Source: Streptomyces sp. HD (GTDB lineage: Bacteria > Actinomycetota > Actinomycetes > Streptomycetales > Streptomycetaceae). From it: a stretch of DNA of 64,000 nucleotides. Under the pieces are notes generated by a model, which had not been told where the DNA came from, did not search any database, and saw only the letters and a program-made list of their open reading frames with translations. Positions 47,889 to 57,803 of the stretch are shown here, piece after piece (position 1 is the first letter of the stretch; every line of letters begins with the position of its first letter). A program made the translations under genes and the position numbers. The stretch lies in contig NZ_JAQMYP010000026.1 in the NCBI RefSeq assembly GCF_028369295.1, positions 1-64,000 of the forward strand. The letters are read 5' to 3'.

Positions 47889-48521
47889 CTACGCGCCGGT
47901 CGGGTCCTCCCCCCGGTCCAGGGCCTTCCAGAGTTCCTCGGGCCGGTCGGGGTCGGTGGTCGGGGCCTTGCGGCGCGCGCGGGGTGTGCCGCCGCGCTCG
48001 TAGCGGCCGGACATGGCGGGCCACAGACGGCCGTAGCGCAGGGCGAGCAGCCCGGCGAGCAGGATCAGGACACCTCCTACGGCCGCTACGTACGGCCAGG
48101 CGGTGTGGGTGAGGGCCTGGACGGTGGCCGATGTGTCGCCGGAGGCCTGCGCGGCCTTCTCGTCGAGCGCCGCGCTGTCGGAGACGCCGAGCAGGGCCGC
48201 CGCGACGGTACCGGCGCCGGAGAGCGCGAGCAGGCCGGCGACCATGAAGCGGCCGGCCCGGCGGACGGCGAAGACGGCGACGAGCGCGGCGAGCCCCACT
48301 ATGGCCAGGGCCGCGGGGACGCCGGTGACGTCACTGCCCTTGGCGGTCAGGGGGAAGGCTCCGCCGGCCACCGTCGCGGTGCCCTCGGACCAGCGCTGCC
48401 GGGTGGCGAGCAGCGCGACAGCCGAGCCGAGCGCCCCGCACAGCAGGGCGACGGCAAGACTCATACGGCCGGCCCGGGCGGAACCGGGGGCTTCGGAACG
48501 GGGGTGAGGTACAGCAGTCAC
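47889..48521 (-). CDS. TIGR02234 family Trp-region membrane protein
   Basis: A 210-residue protein with four transmembrane segments (VALLCGALGSAVALLA, ALAIVGLAALVAVFAV, MVAGLLALSGAGTVAAALL, YVAAVGGVLILLAGLLAL). The extracellular loop QRWSEGT and the basic C-terminal tail match the actinobacterial 'trp operon conserved membrane protein' family. Function is unknown; a link to tryptophan handling is suggested by fixed position after trpE. The GTG at 48521 (VTAVPHPR) is preferred, but a GTG at 48536 is possible. Confidence 0.85.
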   Translation of the reverse strand: MTAVPHPRSEAPGSARAGRMSLAVALLCGALGSAVALLATRQRWSEGTATVAGGAFPLTAKGSDVTGVPAALAIVGLAALVAVFAVRRAGRFMVAGLLALSGAGTVAAALLGVSDSAALDEKAAQASGDTSATVQALTHTAWPYVAAVGGVLILLAGLLALRYGRLWPAMSGRYERGGTPRARRKAPTTDPDRPEELWKALDRGEDPTGA

Positions 48522-48624
48522 GTAGTCCACTATCACCCGAACCCCGAACGATCAGTCACCCGGGGTTCATGTGAGACGGCCACCCGGGTTCATGACCGGC
48601 CGCCGGGCCGGGCGGGACGCCGGT

Positions 48625-50130
<1,506 letters not shown>

Positions 50131-50141
50131 GGCGGCTGACC

Positions 50142-50543
50142 CTACTGATCCGAGGCCGGTACGCCGGAATCGGCGCCGTCCTTGAGCAGTACGTCCTCGT
50201 CGAAGCAGGTGCGGGCGCCCGTGTGGCAGGCGGCGCCGACCTGGTCGACCTTGACCAGGACGGTGTCGGCGTCGCAGTCCAGGGCGACCGACCTGACCCA
50301 CTGGAAGTGGCCGGAGGTGTCGCCCTTGACCCAGTACTCCCGGCGGCTGCGCGACCAGTAGGTGCAGCGGCCGGTGGTGAGCGTGCGATGCAGCGCCTCG
50401 TCGTCCATCCAGCCGAGCATCAGCACCTCACCGGTGTCGTACTGCTGGGCGATGGCGGGCAGGAGTCCGTCCGCGCTGCGCTTGAGGCGCGCGGCGATCT
50501 CGGGGTCCAGTCGGCTGGGCTGACGGGGCGTGCTGGTGGTCAT
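50142..50543 (-). CDS. hisI: Phosphoribosyl-AMP cyclohydrolase
   Basis: A 133-residue monofunctional enzyme for step 3 of histidine synthesis. The motif MLGWMDDEALHRTLTTGRCT leads to YWSRSRREYW. The metal-binding ALDCDADTVLVKVDQVGAACHTGARTCF carries the Asp and Cys ligands. No HisE domain is fused. The ATG at 50543 is taken as start; the one at 50552 is nearly as good. It is separated from the his operon by the ArsR/MFS/TIGR03085 insertion but points the same way and leads into trpE. Confidence 0.93.
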   Translation of the reverse strand: MTTSTPRQPSRLDPEIAARLKRSADGLLPAIAQQYDTGEVLMLGWMDDEALHRTLTTGRCTYWSRSRREYWVKGDTSGHFQWVRSVALDCDADTVLVKVDQVGAACHTGARTCFDEDVLLKDGADSGVPASDQ

Positions 50544-50626
50544 GCCTGCCATTGTGCCGCCTGCCACTGACAGTGACGGCCCCATGTCCACTGGGCGGAC
50601 TCGATACGTGGTCGTAGGCTGACTCC

Positions 50627-51262
50627 ATGTCGACCTTCGCCCAGCGTGAACGACTTCTCCTGGCCGACCTCCTGGAGGCCGAGGGCCCCGACGCCCCGAC
50701 CCTCTGCGAGGGCTGGCAGACCCGTGATCTCGCCGCGCACGTGGTGGTGCGCGAGCGCCGTCCCGACGCCGCCGCCGGTCTGCTGATCAAGCAGCTCGCG
50801 CCGCGTCTGGACAAGGCGATGGAGGAGTTCGCGGCCAAGCCGTACGAGGAGCTGATCCAGCTCATCCGCACCGGGCCGCCGCGTTTCTCGCCCTTCCAGC
50901 TCAAGCAGATCGACGAGGCGTCGAACACGATCGAGTTCTACGTCCACACCGAGGACGTCCGCCGCGCCCAGCCGGACTGGACGCCGCGCGAGCTCGACCC
51001 GGTCTTCCAGGACGCCCTGTGGTCCCGTCTGGAGCGCTCCGCCCGGCTGGTCGGCCGCAGCGCCCCCACCGGCCTGGTGCTGCGCCGCCCCAACGGCCAG
51101 ACGGCGGTCGCCCACCGCGGCACACCGGTCGTCACGGTGACCGGCGAGCCGTCGGAGCTGCTCCTGTTCGCCTACGGCCGGCAGAGCGCCGCCAAGGTCG
51201 AGCTGGACGGCGACAAGGACGCGATCGCCAGGCTGCACGAGACGAAGCAGCTGGGCATCTGA
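50627..51262 (+). CDS. TIGR03085 family metal-binding protein (DinB/MDMPI-like)
   Basis: A 211-residue protein of the mycothiol-dependent maleylpyruvate isomerase N-terminal superfamily. The conserved LCEGWQTRDLAAHVVVRERR carries a metal-ligand His. EFYVHTEDVRRAQPDW supplies another. The C-terminal part (VTGEPSELLLFAYGRQ) matches the family. These are thought to act in mycothiol-linked transfer or isomerisation, but the substrate here is unknown. It is divergent from hisI and convergent with the MFS gene; the 175-base gap after it holds no gene. Confidence 0.87.
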   Translation: MSTFAQRERLLLADLLEAEGPDAPTLCEGWQTRDLAAHVVVRERRPDAAAGLLIKQLAPRLDKAMEEFAAKPYEELIQLIRTGPPRFSPFQLKQIDEASNTIEFYVHTEDVRRAQPDWTPRELDPVFQDALWSRLERSARLVGRSAPTGLVLRRPNGQTAVAHRGTPVVTVTGEPSELLLFAYGRQSAAKVELDGDKDAIARLHETKQLGI

Positions 51263-51437
51263 AAGCCGGTGGAGAAACCTCCGTCGTCCACCCGAAACTC
51301 GGAGGGCGGGGGCTGCGGCGTCATGGCGTGCGATCGCAAGGCGCCGACGCCGCCCTCAGCGAGGGCGCGGCCCCACTCGGGGATTGCGCGCCGGGCATCG
51401 CGGCGCGGACGGGGGTTTGTTCACAGGCTCGGAGGGC

Positions 51438-52691
51438 TCACGCGGGCAGTTCCGCGCGGCGGAGCGGTCCGGCGCACAGGGCTACGGCGCCGCTCAGGGC
51501 GCACACCCCGGCGCAGGCCGTGAAGACCGGGCCGGTGCCCCAGTGCCCGCTCGCCCAGCCGACCAGGGGGAAGGTGAGCGGGGCGACGCCGTAGCTGACC
51601 AGGGTGGCGGCGGAGGTGACACGGCCGACGTAGGCGGGGCCGGCCGCAGCCTGCACCAGGGCGGTGCCCAGGGCTCCGGCCAGTCCGGCCAGCATCCCGA
51701 CGCACAGGGCCACTCCGGCTGCGGCGAGGACGGACGGCGCCTGTGCGAGTCCGGCGATCGCCACGGCACTGGCGGCGTTCGTCACCGCCATCACGTACCC
51801 GGCGCGGGGCACCCGTCCGCGCCAGGTGAGCAGCAGTGCGGCGGACCCGGCGCCGGCGCCGAACCCGGCGAGCACCCAGCCCATGCCGGCCGAACCCCAG
51901 CCGCGTTCCTCGGAGAGCAGGGTCAGCCCGATGTTCATGGGACCGACGAAGCCCAGGTCGCCGAGGGCGATGACGACGATCAGCGGGCGGAGCACCCGGT
52001 CCCGCCGGATGTGGCGGAGCCCGTCGCGCAGCTCGGCCGACACGGCACCCCGCGCCTTCCGCTCGTCCGGGGGCAGTTCGCCGACGCGTACGGCCAGCAG
52101 CACCGGCAGGGACACCCCGATGAGCAGGGCGGCGAGCCCGAACGCGCCCGCCGTGCCGCCGAGGGCGACGCCCAGGCCGCCGAGTGGTCCGCCCAGGACG
52201 TTGGCAAGCCGGGTCGCGAGCCCTCGCATGCCCTGTACGCGGGTGAGCTGGCTCCGGCCGGTGATTCGTGCGGGAAGGGCGCCGGCCGCGGGTATGAAGA
52301 CGGCGTCGACGACCCCGAAGACGGCGGCCACCGCACCCAGCGCCCAGAGACCGGGGCTGGTCACCAGCAGCAGCACTGCCGCGCTGAGCACCAGGGCGGA
52401 GCGCACCGCCGTACTGCCGACGACCACACGTCGCGGCCCGTACCGGTCGGCGACCACTCCCCCGCCGAGCATCAGCAGGGCGCGCGGCACAGCACTGACG
52501 GCCGTCACGAGGCCGGCCTGGGCGGCGGTGCCGGACTGGACGGCGGTCCAGGACAGGGCGATGTAGTAGACGTTGTCGCCGACGGCGGACGCGGTGAAAC
52601 CGCCGAGCCAGCGCAGGACGTTGGGGTCGCGGTGGGCCGGTCTGTCATCCAGCACCGGGGACGCGAGTGTGGTGGTCACGTCGGTGGTCAC
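51438..52691 (-). CDS. MFS efflux-type transporter
   Basis: A 417-residue permease with about 12 hydrophobic helices and the MFS loop motif GGGVVADRYGPRRVVVG after helix 2. It resembles DHA/MFS_3-type exporters of drugs or metabolites. The GTG start lies 10 bases after the ArsR-type regulator, so it is the regulator's operon partner and presumed target. Substrate is unknown. The pair interrupts the his genes, which are contiguous in some relatives. Confidence 0.88.
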   Translation of the reverse strand: MTTDVTTTLASPVLDDRPAHRDPNVLRWLGGFTASAVGDNVYYIALSWTAVQSGTAAQAGLVTAVSAVPRALLMLGGGVVADRYGPRRVVVGSTAVRSALVLSAAVLLLVTSPGLWALGAVAAVFGVVDAVFIPAAGALPARITGRSQLTRVQGMRGLATRLANVLGGPLGGLGVALGGTAGAFGLAALLIGVSLPVLLAVRVGELPPDERKARGAVSAELRDGLRHIRRDRVLRPLIVVIALGDLGFVGPMNIGLTLLSEERGWGSAGMGWVLAGFGAGAGSAALLLTWRGRVPRAGYVMAVTNAASAVAIAGLAQAPSVLAAAGVALCVGMLAGLAGALGTALVQAAAGPAYVGRVTSAATLVSYGVAPLTFPLVGWASGHWGTGPVFTACAGVCALSGAVALCAGPLRRAELPA

Positions 52692-52701
52692 CTCGGTCCT
52701 C

Positions 52702-53292
52702 TCAGGTCCGGAACGGGAAGCCGTAGGTGTGCACGGCGACGCTCTCGCGGCCGTCGGTGTCGCCCGCGGCGTCGGCTGCCCGGCCGAGTTCCTCGTACTT
52801 GCGGCACACGGCGTACAACTCCTTGGACAGCTCGCTCAGTTCGTCCGAGGTGAGCCTGAGCAGCCACTCGGAGGAGTCGGAGGCCGTGTTCCAGGCAGCG
52901 CTCCAGTGGGCGCGTTCGTCGAGGAAGCGCCGGTACATGTCGGCGCGCTGCTCGAAGAAGAGGCGGCTGGCCGCGGTGTGCGCGGCGGCCTTCTCCGGAG
53001 CGTCCCGGAAGTCCTCGTCATGGATGGACACCCCGTCGGAGGCAGGCTGCCACCAGCGCTCCCGCCCGTCGGCGCTCTGCGGCTCGGCCTCTTCCACCAG
53101 TGCGTGCTCGGCGAGCTTGCGCAGGTGGTAGCTGACCAGGGAGACGGCTTCGTCGACCTGTTCGGCGAGCTGTGAGGCGGTCGCCGTGCGGGCGATGGTC
53201 AGGGCCCGGTACAGCTGCATCCGCAGCGGGTGCGCGAGGGCCTTGAGCGTGCCCACGTCCTTGATCCGGCGGTCTCTCTTCCTCTCCGTCAT
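52702..53292 (-). CDS. ArsR-type winged-helix transcriptional regulator
   Basis: A 196-residue regulator. The winged helix is at residues about 12-85 (LKALAHPLRMQLYRALTIAR, then ATASQLAEQVDEAVSLVSYH LRKLAEHALVEE), as in the HTH_20/ArsR group. The C-terminal half is long and helical with RERWWQPASDGVSI and may hold an effector site rather than metal cysteines, of which there is one. It probably represses itself and the MFS gene from the 23-base inverted repeat just upstream. Confidence 0.87.
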   Translation of the reverse strand: MTERKRDRRIKDVGTLKALAHPLRMQLYRALTIARTATASQLAEQVDEAVSLVSYHLRKLAEHALVEEAEPQSADGRERWWQPASDGVSIHDEDFRDAPEKAAAHTAASRLFFEQRADMYRRFLDERAHWSAAWNTASDSSEWLLRLTSDELSELSKELYAVCRKYEELGRAADAAGDTDGRESVAVHTYGFPFRT

Positions 53293-53304
53293 GCCCTCAC
53301 GTTA

Positions 53305-53356
53305 GATACGAAAGAAAAATTGCACAACAGATTTTGCGCAACTTTTCTTTCGCATC
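53305..53356. promoter_or_regulatory. Long AT-rich inverted repeat, likely operator of the ArsR/MFS operon
   Basis: Two 23-base arms (53305-53327 and 53334-53356) match in inverse at 20 positions across a six-base spacer. Each arm carries GATnCGAAAGAAAA and ends in TTGCnCAA; TTGCGCAA is itself palindromic. The left arm begins 13 bases upstream of the regulator's ATG. The AT content is far above its surroundings. It is well placed to bind the regulator and block the promoter. Confidence 0.75.
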
Positions 53357-53368
53357 TCGGCATGAGAA

Positions 53369-53395
53369 AGCCCCGGCCACCGGGTGGCCGGGGCT
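53369..53395. terminator. hisF terminator hairpin
   Basis: AGCCCCGGCCAC pairs perfectly with GTGGCCGGGGCT across CGG, followed on the hisF strand by TTTCTCATG. It lies 11 bases past the hisF stop and ends the his operon before the ArsR promoter. Confidence 0.9.
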
Positions 53396-53405
53396 CGGGA
53401 CGGCG

Positions 53406-54161
53406 TCACCGCACGGCGTGCCCTGCTGCCCTCAGGGTTTCCTTCACCTCGCCGATCCGCAGGTCGCCGAAGTGGAACACGGACGCCGCCAGCACCGCGT
53501 CCGCCCCCGCCTCGATGGCCGGGCCGAAGTCGGCGAGCTTGCCGGCGCCTCCGGAGGCGATGACCGGGACCGTCACATGCTTGCGTACGGCCTCGATCAT
53601 CTCGATGTCGTAGCCGTCCTTCGTGCCGTCCGCGTCCATCGAGTTGAGCAGGATCTCGCCCGCGCCCAGCTCGGCGGCCCGGTGCGCCCACTCGACGGCG
53701 TCGATGCCGGTGCCCTTGCGGCCGCCGTGGGTGGTGACCTCGAAGGAGCCGGAGTCGGTGCGGCGCGCGTCGACCGACAGGACCAGCACCTGCCGTCCGA
53801 ACCGCTCGGCGATCTCACGGATCAGGTCGGGACGCGCGATCGCGGCGGTGTTGACGCCCACCTTGTCCGCGCCCGCGCGCAGCAGCTTGTCCACGTCCTC
53901 GGCCGTGCGGACGCCGCCGCCGACCGTGAGCGGGATGAACACCTGCTCGGCGGTGCGACGCACCACGTCGTACGTCGTCTCGCGGTTGCCCGACGAGGCG
54001 GTGATGTCCAGGAACGTCAGCTCGTCGGCGCCCTCGGCGTCGTACACCTTGGCCATCTCGACGGGGTCGCCGGCGTCGCGCAGGTTCTGGAAGTTGACGC
54101 CCTTGACGACCCGGCCGTTGTCCACGTCCAGGCAGGGGATGACTCGGACCGCCAGGGTCAT
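53406..54161 (-). CDS. hisF: Imidazole glycerol phosphate synthase subunit HisF
   Basis: A 251-residue TIM barrel that cyclises PRFAR with ammonia from HisH. The catalytic Asp are in VIPCLDVDNGRVVKGVNF and LLNSMDADGTKDGYD. The phosphate sites are PLTVGGGVRT and VIASGGAGKLADF. It is last in the his operon and its ATG overlaps the ridA stop by four bases. Confidence 0.96.
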   Translation of the reverse strand: MTLAVRVIPCLDVDNGRVVKGVNFQNLRDAGDPVEMAKVYDAEGADELTFLDITASSGNRETTYDVVRRTAEQVFIPLTVGGGVRTAEDVDKLLRAGADKVGVNTAAIARPDLIREIAERFGRQVLVLSVDARRTDSGSFEVTTHGGRKGTGIDAVEWAHRAAELGAGEILLNSMDADGTKDGYDIEMIEAVRKHVTVPVIASGGAGKLADFGPAIEAGADAVLAASVFHFGDLRIGEVKETLRAAGHAVR

Positions 54162-54562
54162 GAATCCACGGCTCCTCTGTATGCCTCTAGCTCTACTTCG
54201 ACCAGGATGCGCGAGTCCACGAAGCCCTCCACGACGAGCAACGTCGCGACCGGGCGCACCGTGTCGAAGAGCTCCTTGTGGGCCCGGCCCACGGCGTCCA
54301 CGTCCCGCGCATGGGTCAGATACATCCTGGTACGGATCACGGACTCGACGCCGAGCCCGAACTCGCCGATCGCTTCGACCGCACTGGTGAAGGCGACCCT
54401 GGCCTGCTCGTACGGGTCGCCCTCGCCGTACAGCACATCCCCCTTGAAGGAGGTCGTGCCGCCCACCAGGACACGGTCACCCACCGCCACGGCGCGTGCG
54501 AAACCGAAGGACTCCTCCCAGGGACTTCCGCTCTGCACACGCCGTACGGCATCGGACGTCAT
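54158..54562 (-). CDS. RidA family protein
   Basis: A 134-residue YjgF/YER057c/UK114 protein. RidA proteins remove reactive enamine/imine intermediates. FARAVAVGDRVLVGGTTSF, DPYEQARVAFTSAVEAIGEF and the Arg in VIRTRMYLTHARD match the family. It lies between priA and hisF with four-base overlaps on both sides, so it is made with the his enzymes. A protective or regulatory role in the pathway is inferred. Confidence 0.9.
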   Translation of the reverse strand: MTSDAVRRVQSGSPWEESFGFARAVAVGDRVLVGGTTSFKGDVLYGEGDPYEQARVAFTSAVEAIGEFGLGVESVIRTRMYLTHARDVDAVGRAHKELFDTVRPVATLLVVEGFVDSRILVEVELEAYRGAVDS

Positions 54563-55284
54563 GACGAGACAACCTCCAGGGCCTCTTCCAGGGTGAACGC
54601 CTTCGCGTACAGGGCCTTCCCGACGATGGAGCCCTCGACACCGAGCGGCACCAGCTCGGCGATGGCCCGCAGGTCGTCCAGGGACGAGACGCCGCCGGAG
54701 GCCACGACCGGGCGGTCGGTCGCCGCGCAGACGTTGCGCAGCAGCTCCAGGTTCGGGCCCTGGAGGGTGCCGTCCTTGGCGATGTCGGTGACGACGTAGC
54801 GGGCGCAGCCCTCGTTGTTGAGGCGCTCCAGCGTCTCGTAGAGGTCGCCGCCGTCGCGGGTCCAGCCCCGGCCGCGGAGCGTGGTGCCCCGTACGTCCAG
54901 GCCCACCGCGATCTTGTCGCCGTGCTCGGAGATGACCTTGGCGACCCACTCGGGGGTCTCCAGGGCGGCCGTGCCGAGGTTCACGCGGGTGCAGCCGGTG
55001 GCGAGCGCGGCGGCCAGCGAGGCGTCGTCGCGGATGCCGCCGGACAGCTCGACCTTGATGTCCATCGCCTTCGCGACCTCGGCGATCAGCTCACGGTTGT
55101 CGCCGGTGCCGAACGCGGCGTCCAGGTCGACCAGGTGCAGCCACTCCGCGCCGGAGCGCTGCCAGGCCAGGGCGGCCTCCAGCGGGGAGCCGTAGGAGGT
55201 CTCGGTGCCGGACTCGCCGTGCACGAGGCGGACGGCCTGGCCGTCACGGACGTCGACGGCGGGGAGGAGTTCGAGCTTGGCCAT
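54559..55284 (-). CDS. priA: Bifunctional ProFAR/PRA isomerase PriA (HisA/TrpF)
   Basis: A 241-residue (beta-alpha)8 isomerase. The catalytic Asp are in LLPAVDVRDGQAVRLVHGES and VVTDIAKDGTLQGPN. In Actinobacteria this enzyme performs both the HisA step and the TrpF step. The window holds trpE, trpC, trpB and trpA but no trpF, which agrees. Sequence alone does not prove dual activity. It is in the his operon, overlapping ridA. Confidence 0.92.
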   Translation of the reverse strand: MAKLELLPAVDVRDGQAVRLVHGESGTETSYGSPLEAALAWQRSGAEWLHLVDLDAAFGTGDNRELIAEVAKAMDIKVELSGGIRDDASLAAALATGCTRVNLGTAALETPEWVAKVISEHGDKIAVGLDVRGTTLRGRGWTRDGGDLYETLERLNNEGCARYVVTDIAKDGTLQGPNLELLRNVCAATDRPVVASGGVSSLDDLRAIAELVPLGVEGSIVGKALYAKAFTLEEALEVVSS

Positions 55285-55288
55285 GTCT

Positions 55289-55942
55289 CTACAGGGTTCC
55301 GATCCAGTTGGTGAGCAGCTGCGCTCCGGCGTCGCCGGACTTCTCGGGGTGGAACTGGGTGGCCCACAGGGCGCCGTTCTCCACGGCGGCCACGAAGGGC
55401 TTGCCGTGCGTCGACCAGGTGACCTTGGGAGCGGTCATCAGCGGGTTCTCCGTCTCCAGGGTCCAGTCGTGGACGGCGTAGGAGTGCACGAAGTAGAAGC
55501 GCGCGTCCGCGTCCAGGCCGGCGAACAGCTCGGAGGCGGGCGGCGCGTCCACGGTGTTCCAGCCCATGTGGGGCACGATGTCGGCCTGCAACGGCTCCAC
55601 CGAGCCCGGCCACTCGCCGAGGCCCGCGGTCTCGACACCGTGCTCGATACCGCGCGCGAACAGGATCTGCATACCGACGCAGATGCCCATCACGGGACGC
55701 CCGCCGGACAGCCGGCGGTCGATGATCCAGTCGCCGCGGGCCTCGGTGAGCCCCTTCATGCAGGCCGCGAAGGCGCCGACACCAGGCACCAGCAGCCCGT
55801 CGGCGTTCATGGCCCTGTCGAAGTCACGGGTGATCTCGACATCGGCTCCCGCGCGCGCGAGGGCACGCTCGGCGGAGCGGACGTTGCCGAAGCCGTAGTC
55901 GAAGACGACGACCTTCTTCGCGTTCGTCGAAGGAGCGCTCAA
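55289..55942 (-). CDS. hisH: Imidazole glycerol phosphate synthase subunit HisH
   Basis: A 217-residue glutamine amidotransferase. The nucleophile Cys is in VMGICVGMQILFARG and the His-Glu pair in TQFHPEKSGDAG. It feeds ammonia to HisF. The start is uncertain. GTG at 55948 stands only two bases from the GGAGG site. TTG at 55942 has a seven-base spacing and overlaps the stop of the small membrane gene (TTGA), so I prefer TTG. Either way the first residues are poorly conserved. Confidence 0.93.
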   Translation of the reverse strand: MSAPSTNAKKVVVFDYGFGNVRSAERALARAGADVEITRDFDRAMNADGLLVPGVGAFAACMKGLTEARGDWIIDRRLSGGRPVMGICVGMQILFARGIEHGVETAGLGEWPGSVEPLQADIVPHMGWNTVDAPPASELFAGLDADARFYFVHSYAVHDWTLETENPLMTAPKVTWSTHGKPFVAAVENGALWATQFHPEKSGDAGAQLLTNWIGTL

Positions 55943-56103
55943 CTCCACACCTCCAGCCTCATGACGCCCGCCACGAGACACATCGCGGCGCCTATCGACA
56001 GCAGCACGATGAGGCTCTTCGGCATCTGCTGCTTGGTGAAGGAGATGATGCCGCCGACCAGGAAGAGGCCGACGACGATCAGGATGGTGGACAGCCCGTT
56101 CAT
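55939..56103 (-). CDS. 54-residue membrane protein between hisB and hisH
   Basis: A small protein starting MNGLSTILIVVGLFLVGGII with two hydrophobic stretches (residues about 4-20 and 29-47) separated by KQQMPKS, so a helical hairpin. It starts three bases after the hisB stop and its TGA overlaps the hisH start. Codon use is high-GC like its neighbours. The position suggests synthesis with the his enzymes. I do not recognise a family. Confidence 0.8.
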   Translation of the reverse strand: MNGLSTILIVVGLFLVGGIISFTKQQMPKSLIVLLSIGAAMCLVAGVMRLEVWS

Positions 56104-56106
56104 GGG

Positions 56107-56700
56107 TTACAGCGCGCCCTTCGTCGAGGGAAGGATGCCCGCCGCGCGCGGGTCGCGCTCGGAGGCGTAGCGCAGGGCCCGGGCGAGCGCCTTGAACTGG
56201 CACTCCACGATGTGGTGCGCGTTGCGTCCGTACGGCACGTGCACGTGCAGCGCGATCTGGGCCTGGGCGACGAAGGACTCCAGGATGTGGCGGGTCATCG
56301 TGGTGTCGTACTCGCCGATCATCGGCGCCATCTTCTCGGGCTCGGTGTGCACGAGGTAGGGGCGGCCGGACAGGTCGACGGTGACCTGGGCGAGGGACTC
56401 GTCCAGCGGGACCGTGCAGTTGCCGAATCGATAAATCCCCACCTTGTCGCCGAGGGCCTGCTTGAAGGCGGCGCCCAGCGCGAGGGCGGTGTCCTCGATG
56501 GTGTGGTGCGAGTCGATGTGCAGGTCGCCCTCGGTCTTCACGGTCAGGTCGAACAGACCGTGCCGGCCGAGCTGGTCGAGCATGTGGTCGTAGAAGCCGA
56601 CGCCTGTCGACACATCGACCTTGCCGGACCCGTCGAGGTCGATCTCAACGAGGACCGAGGTCTCCTTCGTCACCCGCTCTATGCGGCCTACGCGGTTCAT
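56107..56700 (-). CDS. hisB: Imidazoleglycerol-phosphate dehydratase
   Basis: A 197-residue monofunctional dehydratase with its metal motifs DLHIDSHHTIEDTAL and VPYGRNAHHIVECQFKA, plus FYDHMLDQLGRHG. It dehydrates IGP to imidazole acetol phosphate. No phosphatase domain is fused, as usual in Actinobacteria. Its ATG overlaps the hisC stop by four bases. Confidence 0.96.
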   Translation of the reverse strand: MNRVGRIERVTKETSVLVEIDLDGSGKVDVSTGVGFYDHMLDQLGRHGLFDLTVKTEGDLHIDSHHTIEDTALALGAAFKQALGDKVGIYRFGNCTVPLDESLAQVTVDLSGRPYLVHTEPEKMAPMIGEYDTTMTRHILESFVAQAQIALHVHVPYGRNAHHIVECQFKALARALRYASERDPRAAGILPSTKGAL

Positions 56701-57803
56701 GCGCTCTGCTCCTTCTTCAGTTCACGTACCGCGTCGAGGAACGCGTCGTTCTCTTCGGGGGTTCCGGCGGTCACCCGCAGCCAGCCGGGCACGCCGTTGT
56801 CCCGGACCAGGACGCCCCGGTCGAGGATCTGCTGCCAGACGGTGTGCGCGTCGTCGAACCGGCCGAACTGCACGAAGTTGGCGTCCGACGCGGTGACCTC
56901 GTAGCCGATGGCGAGCAGCTCGCTCACCAGCCGGTCCCGCTCCGACTTCAGCTGCTCGACGTACTTGAGCAGCGTGTCGGTGTGTTCCAGGGCGGCCAGG
57001 GCGGTCGCCTGGGTGACGGCCGACAGGTGGTACGGCAGCCGTACGAGCTGGACGGCGTCCACCACCGCCGGGTGCGCGGCGAGATATCCGAGGCGCAGGC
57101 CGGCGGCGCCGAAGGCCTTCGACATCGTCCGGGAGACGACGAGATTCGGCCGGCCTTCGAGCAACGGCAGCAGTGAGTCGCCGTGGCTGAACTCGATGTA
57201 CGCCTCGTCCACCACGACCATCGACGGCTTGGCGGCCTGCGCGGCCTCGTACAGCGCGAGGACGGTCTCGGGCGGGACCGCGGTGCCCGTGGGGTTGTTG
57301 GGCGTGGTGATGAAGACGACGTCCGGCCGGTTCTCGGCGATCGCCTTCTCGGCGGCCGCGAGGTCGATCGTGAAGTCGTCATTGCGCGGGCCCGAGATCC
57401 AGCCGGTGCCGGTGCCGCGCGAGATGAGCCCGTGCATCGAGTACGACGGCTCGAAGCCGATCGCCGTACGGCCCGGTCCGCCGAAGGTCTGCAGCAGCTG
57501 CTGGATGACCTCGTTGGAGCCGTTGGCCGCCCAGACGTTGGCCAGGCCCACCTCGTACCCGGAGGTGTCGGTGAGGTACTTCGCGAGCTGGGTGCGCAGC
57601 TCCACCGCGTCCCGGTCCGGGTAGCGGTTGAGGTTGCGGGCGGCCTCGCGGACGCGCTCGGCGATCCGCTCGACCAGCGGCTCGGGCAGCGGGTAGGGGT
57701 TCTCGTTGGTGTTCAGCCGTACGGGGACGTCCAGCTGGGGCGCGCCGTAGGGGGACTTGCCGCGCAGCTCGTCCCGTACGGGGAGATCGTCAATGCCGGT
57801 CAC
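56697..57803 (-). CDS. hisC: Histidinol-phosphate aminotransferase
   Basis: A 368-residue fold-type I PLP aminotransferase. The cofactor Lys is in SRTMSKAFGAAGLRLGY, with TTPNNPTGTAVP and VVDEAYIEF binding PLP. LNTNENPYPLPEPL is the usual N-terminal motif. GTG overlaps the hisD stop by four bases. The large in-frame extension toward 58790 is hisD sequence in another frame and is not part of it. Confidence 0.95.
   Translation of the reverse strand: MTGIDDLPVRDELRGKSPYGAPQLDVPVRLNTNENPYPLPEPLVERIAERVREAARNLNRYPDRDAVELRTQLAKYLTDTSGYEVGLANVWAANGSNEVIQQLLQTFGGPGRTAIGFEPSYSMHGLISRGTGTGWISGPRNDDFTIDLAAAEKAIAENRPDVVFITTPNNPTGTAVPPETVLALYEAAQAAKPSMVVVDEAYIEFSHGDSLLPLLEGRPNLVVSRTMSKAFGAAGLRLGYLAAHPAVVDAVQLVRLPYHLSAVTQATALAALEHTDTLLKYVEQLKSERDRLVSELLAIGYEVTASDANFVQFGRFDDAHTVWQQILDRGVLVRDNGVPGWLRVTAGTPEENDAFLDAVRELKKEQSA

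Noticed and set aside
50627..53356. Integrated mobile element
   Set aside because: The module looks inserted, but there is no integrase, transposase, att-like direct repeat or tRNA at its ends.
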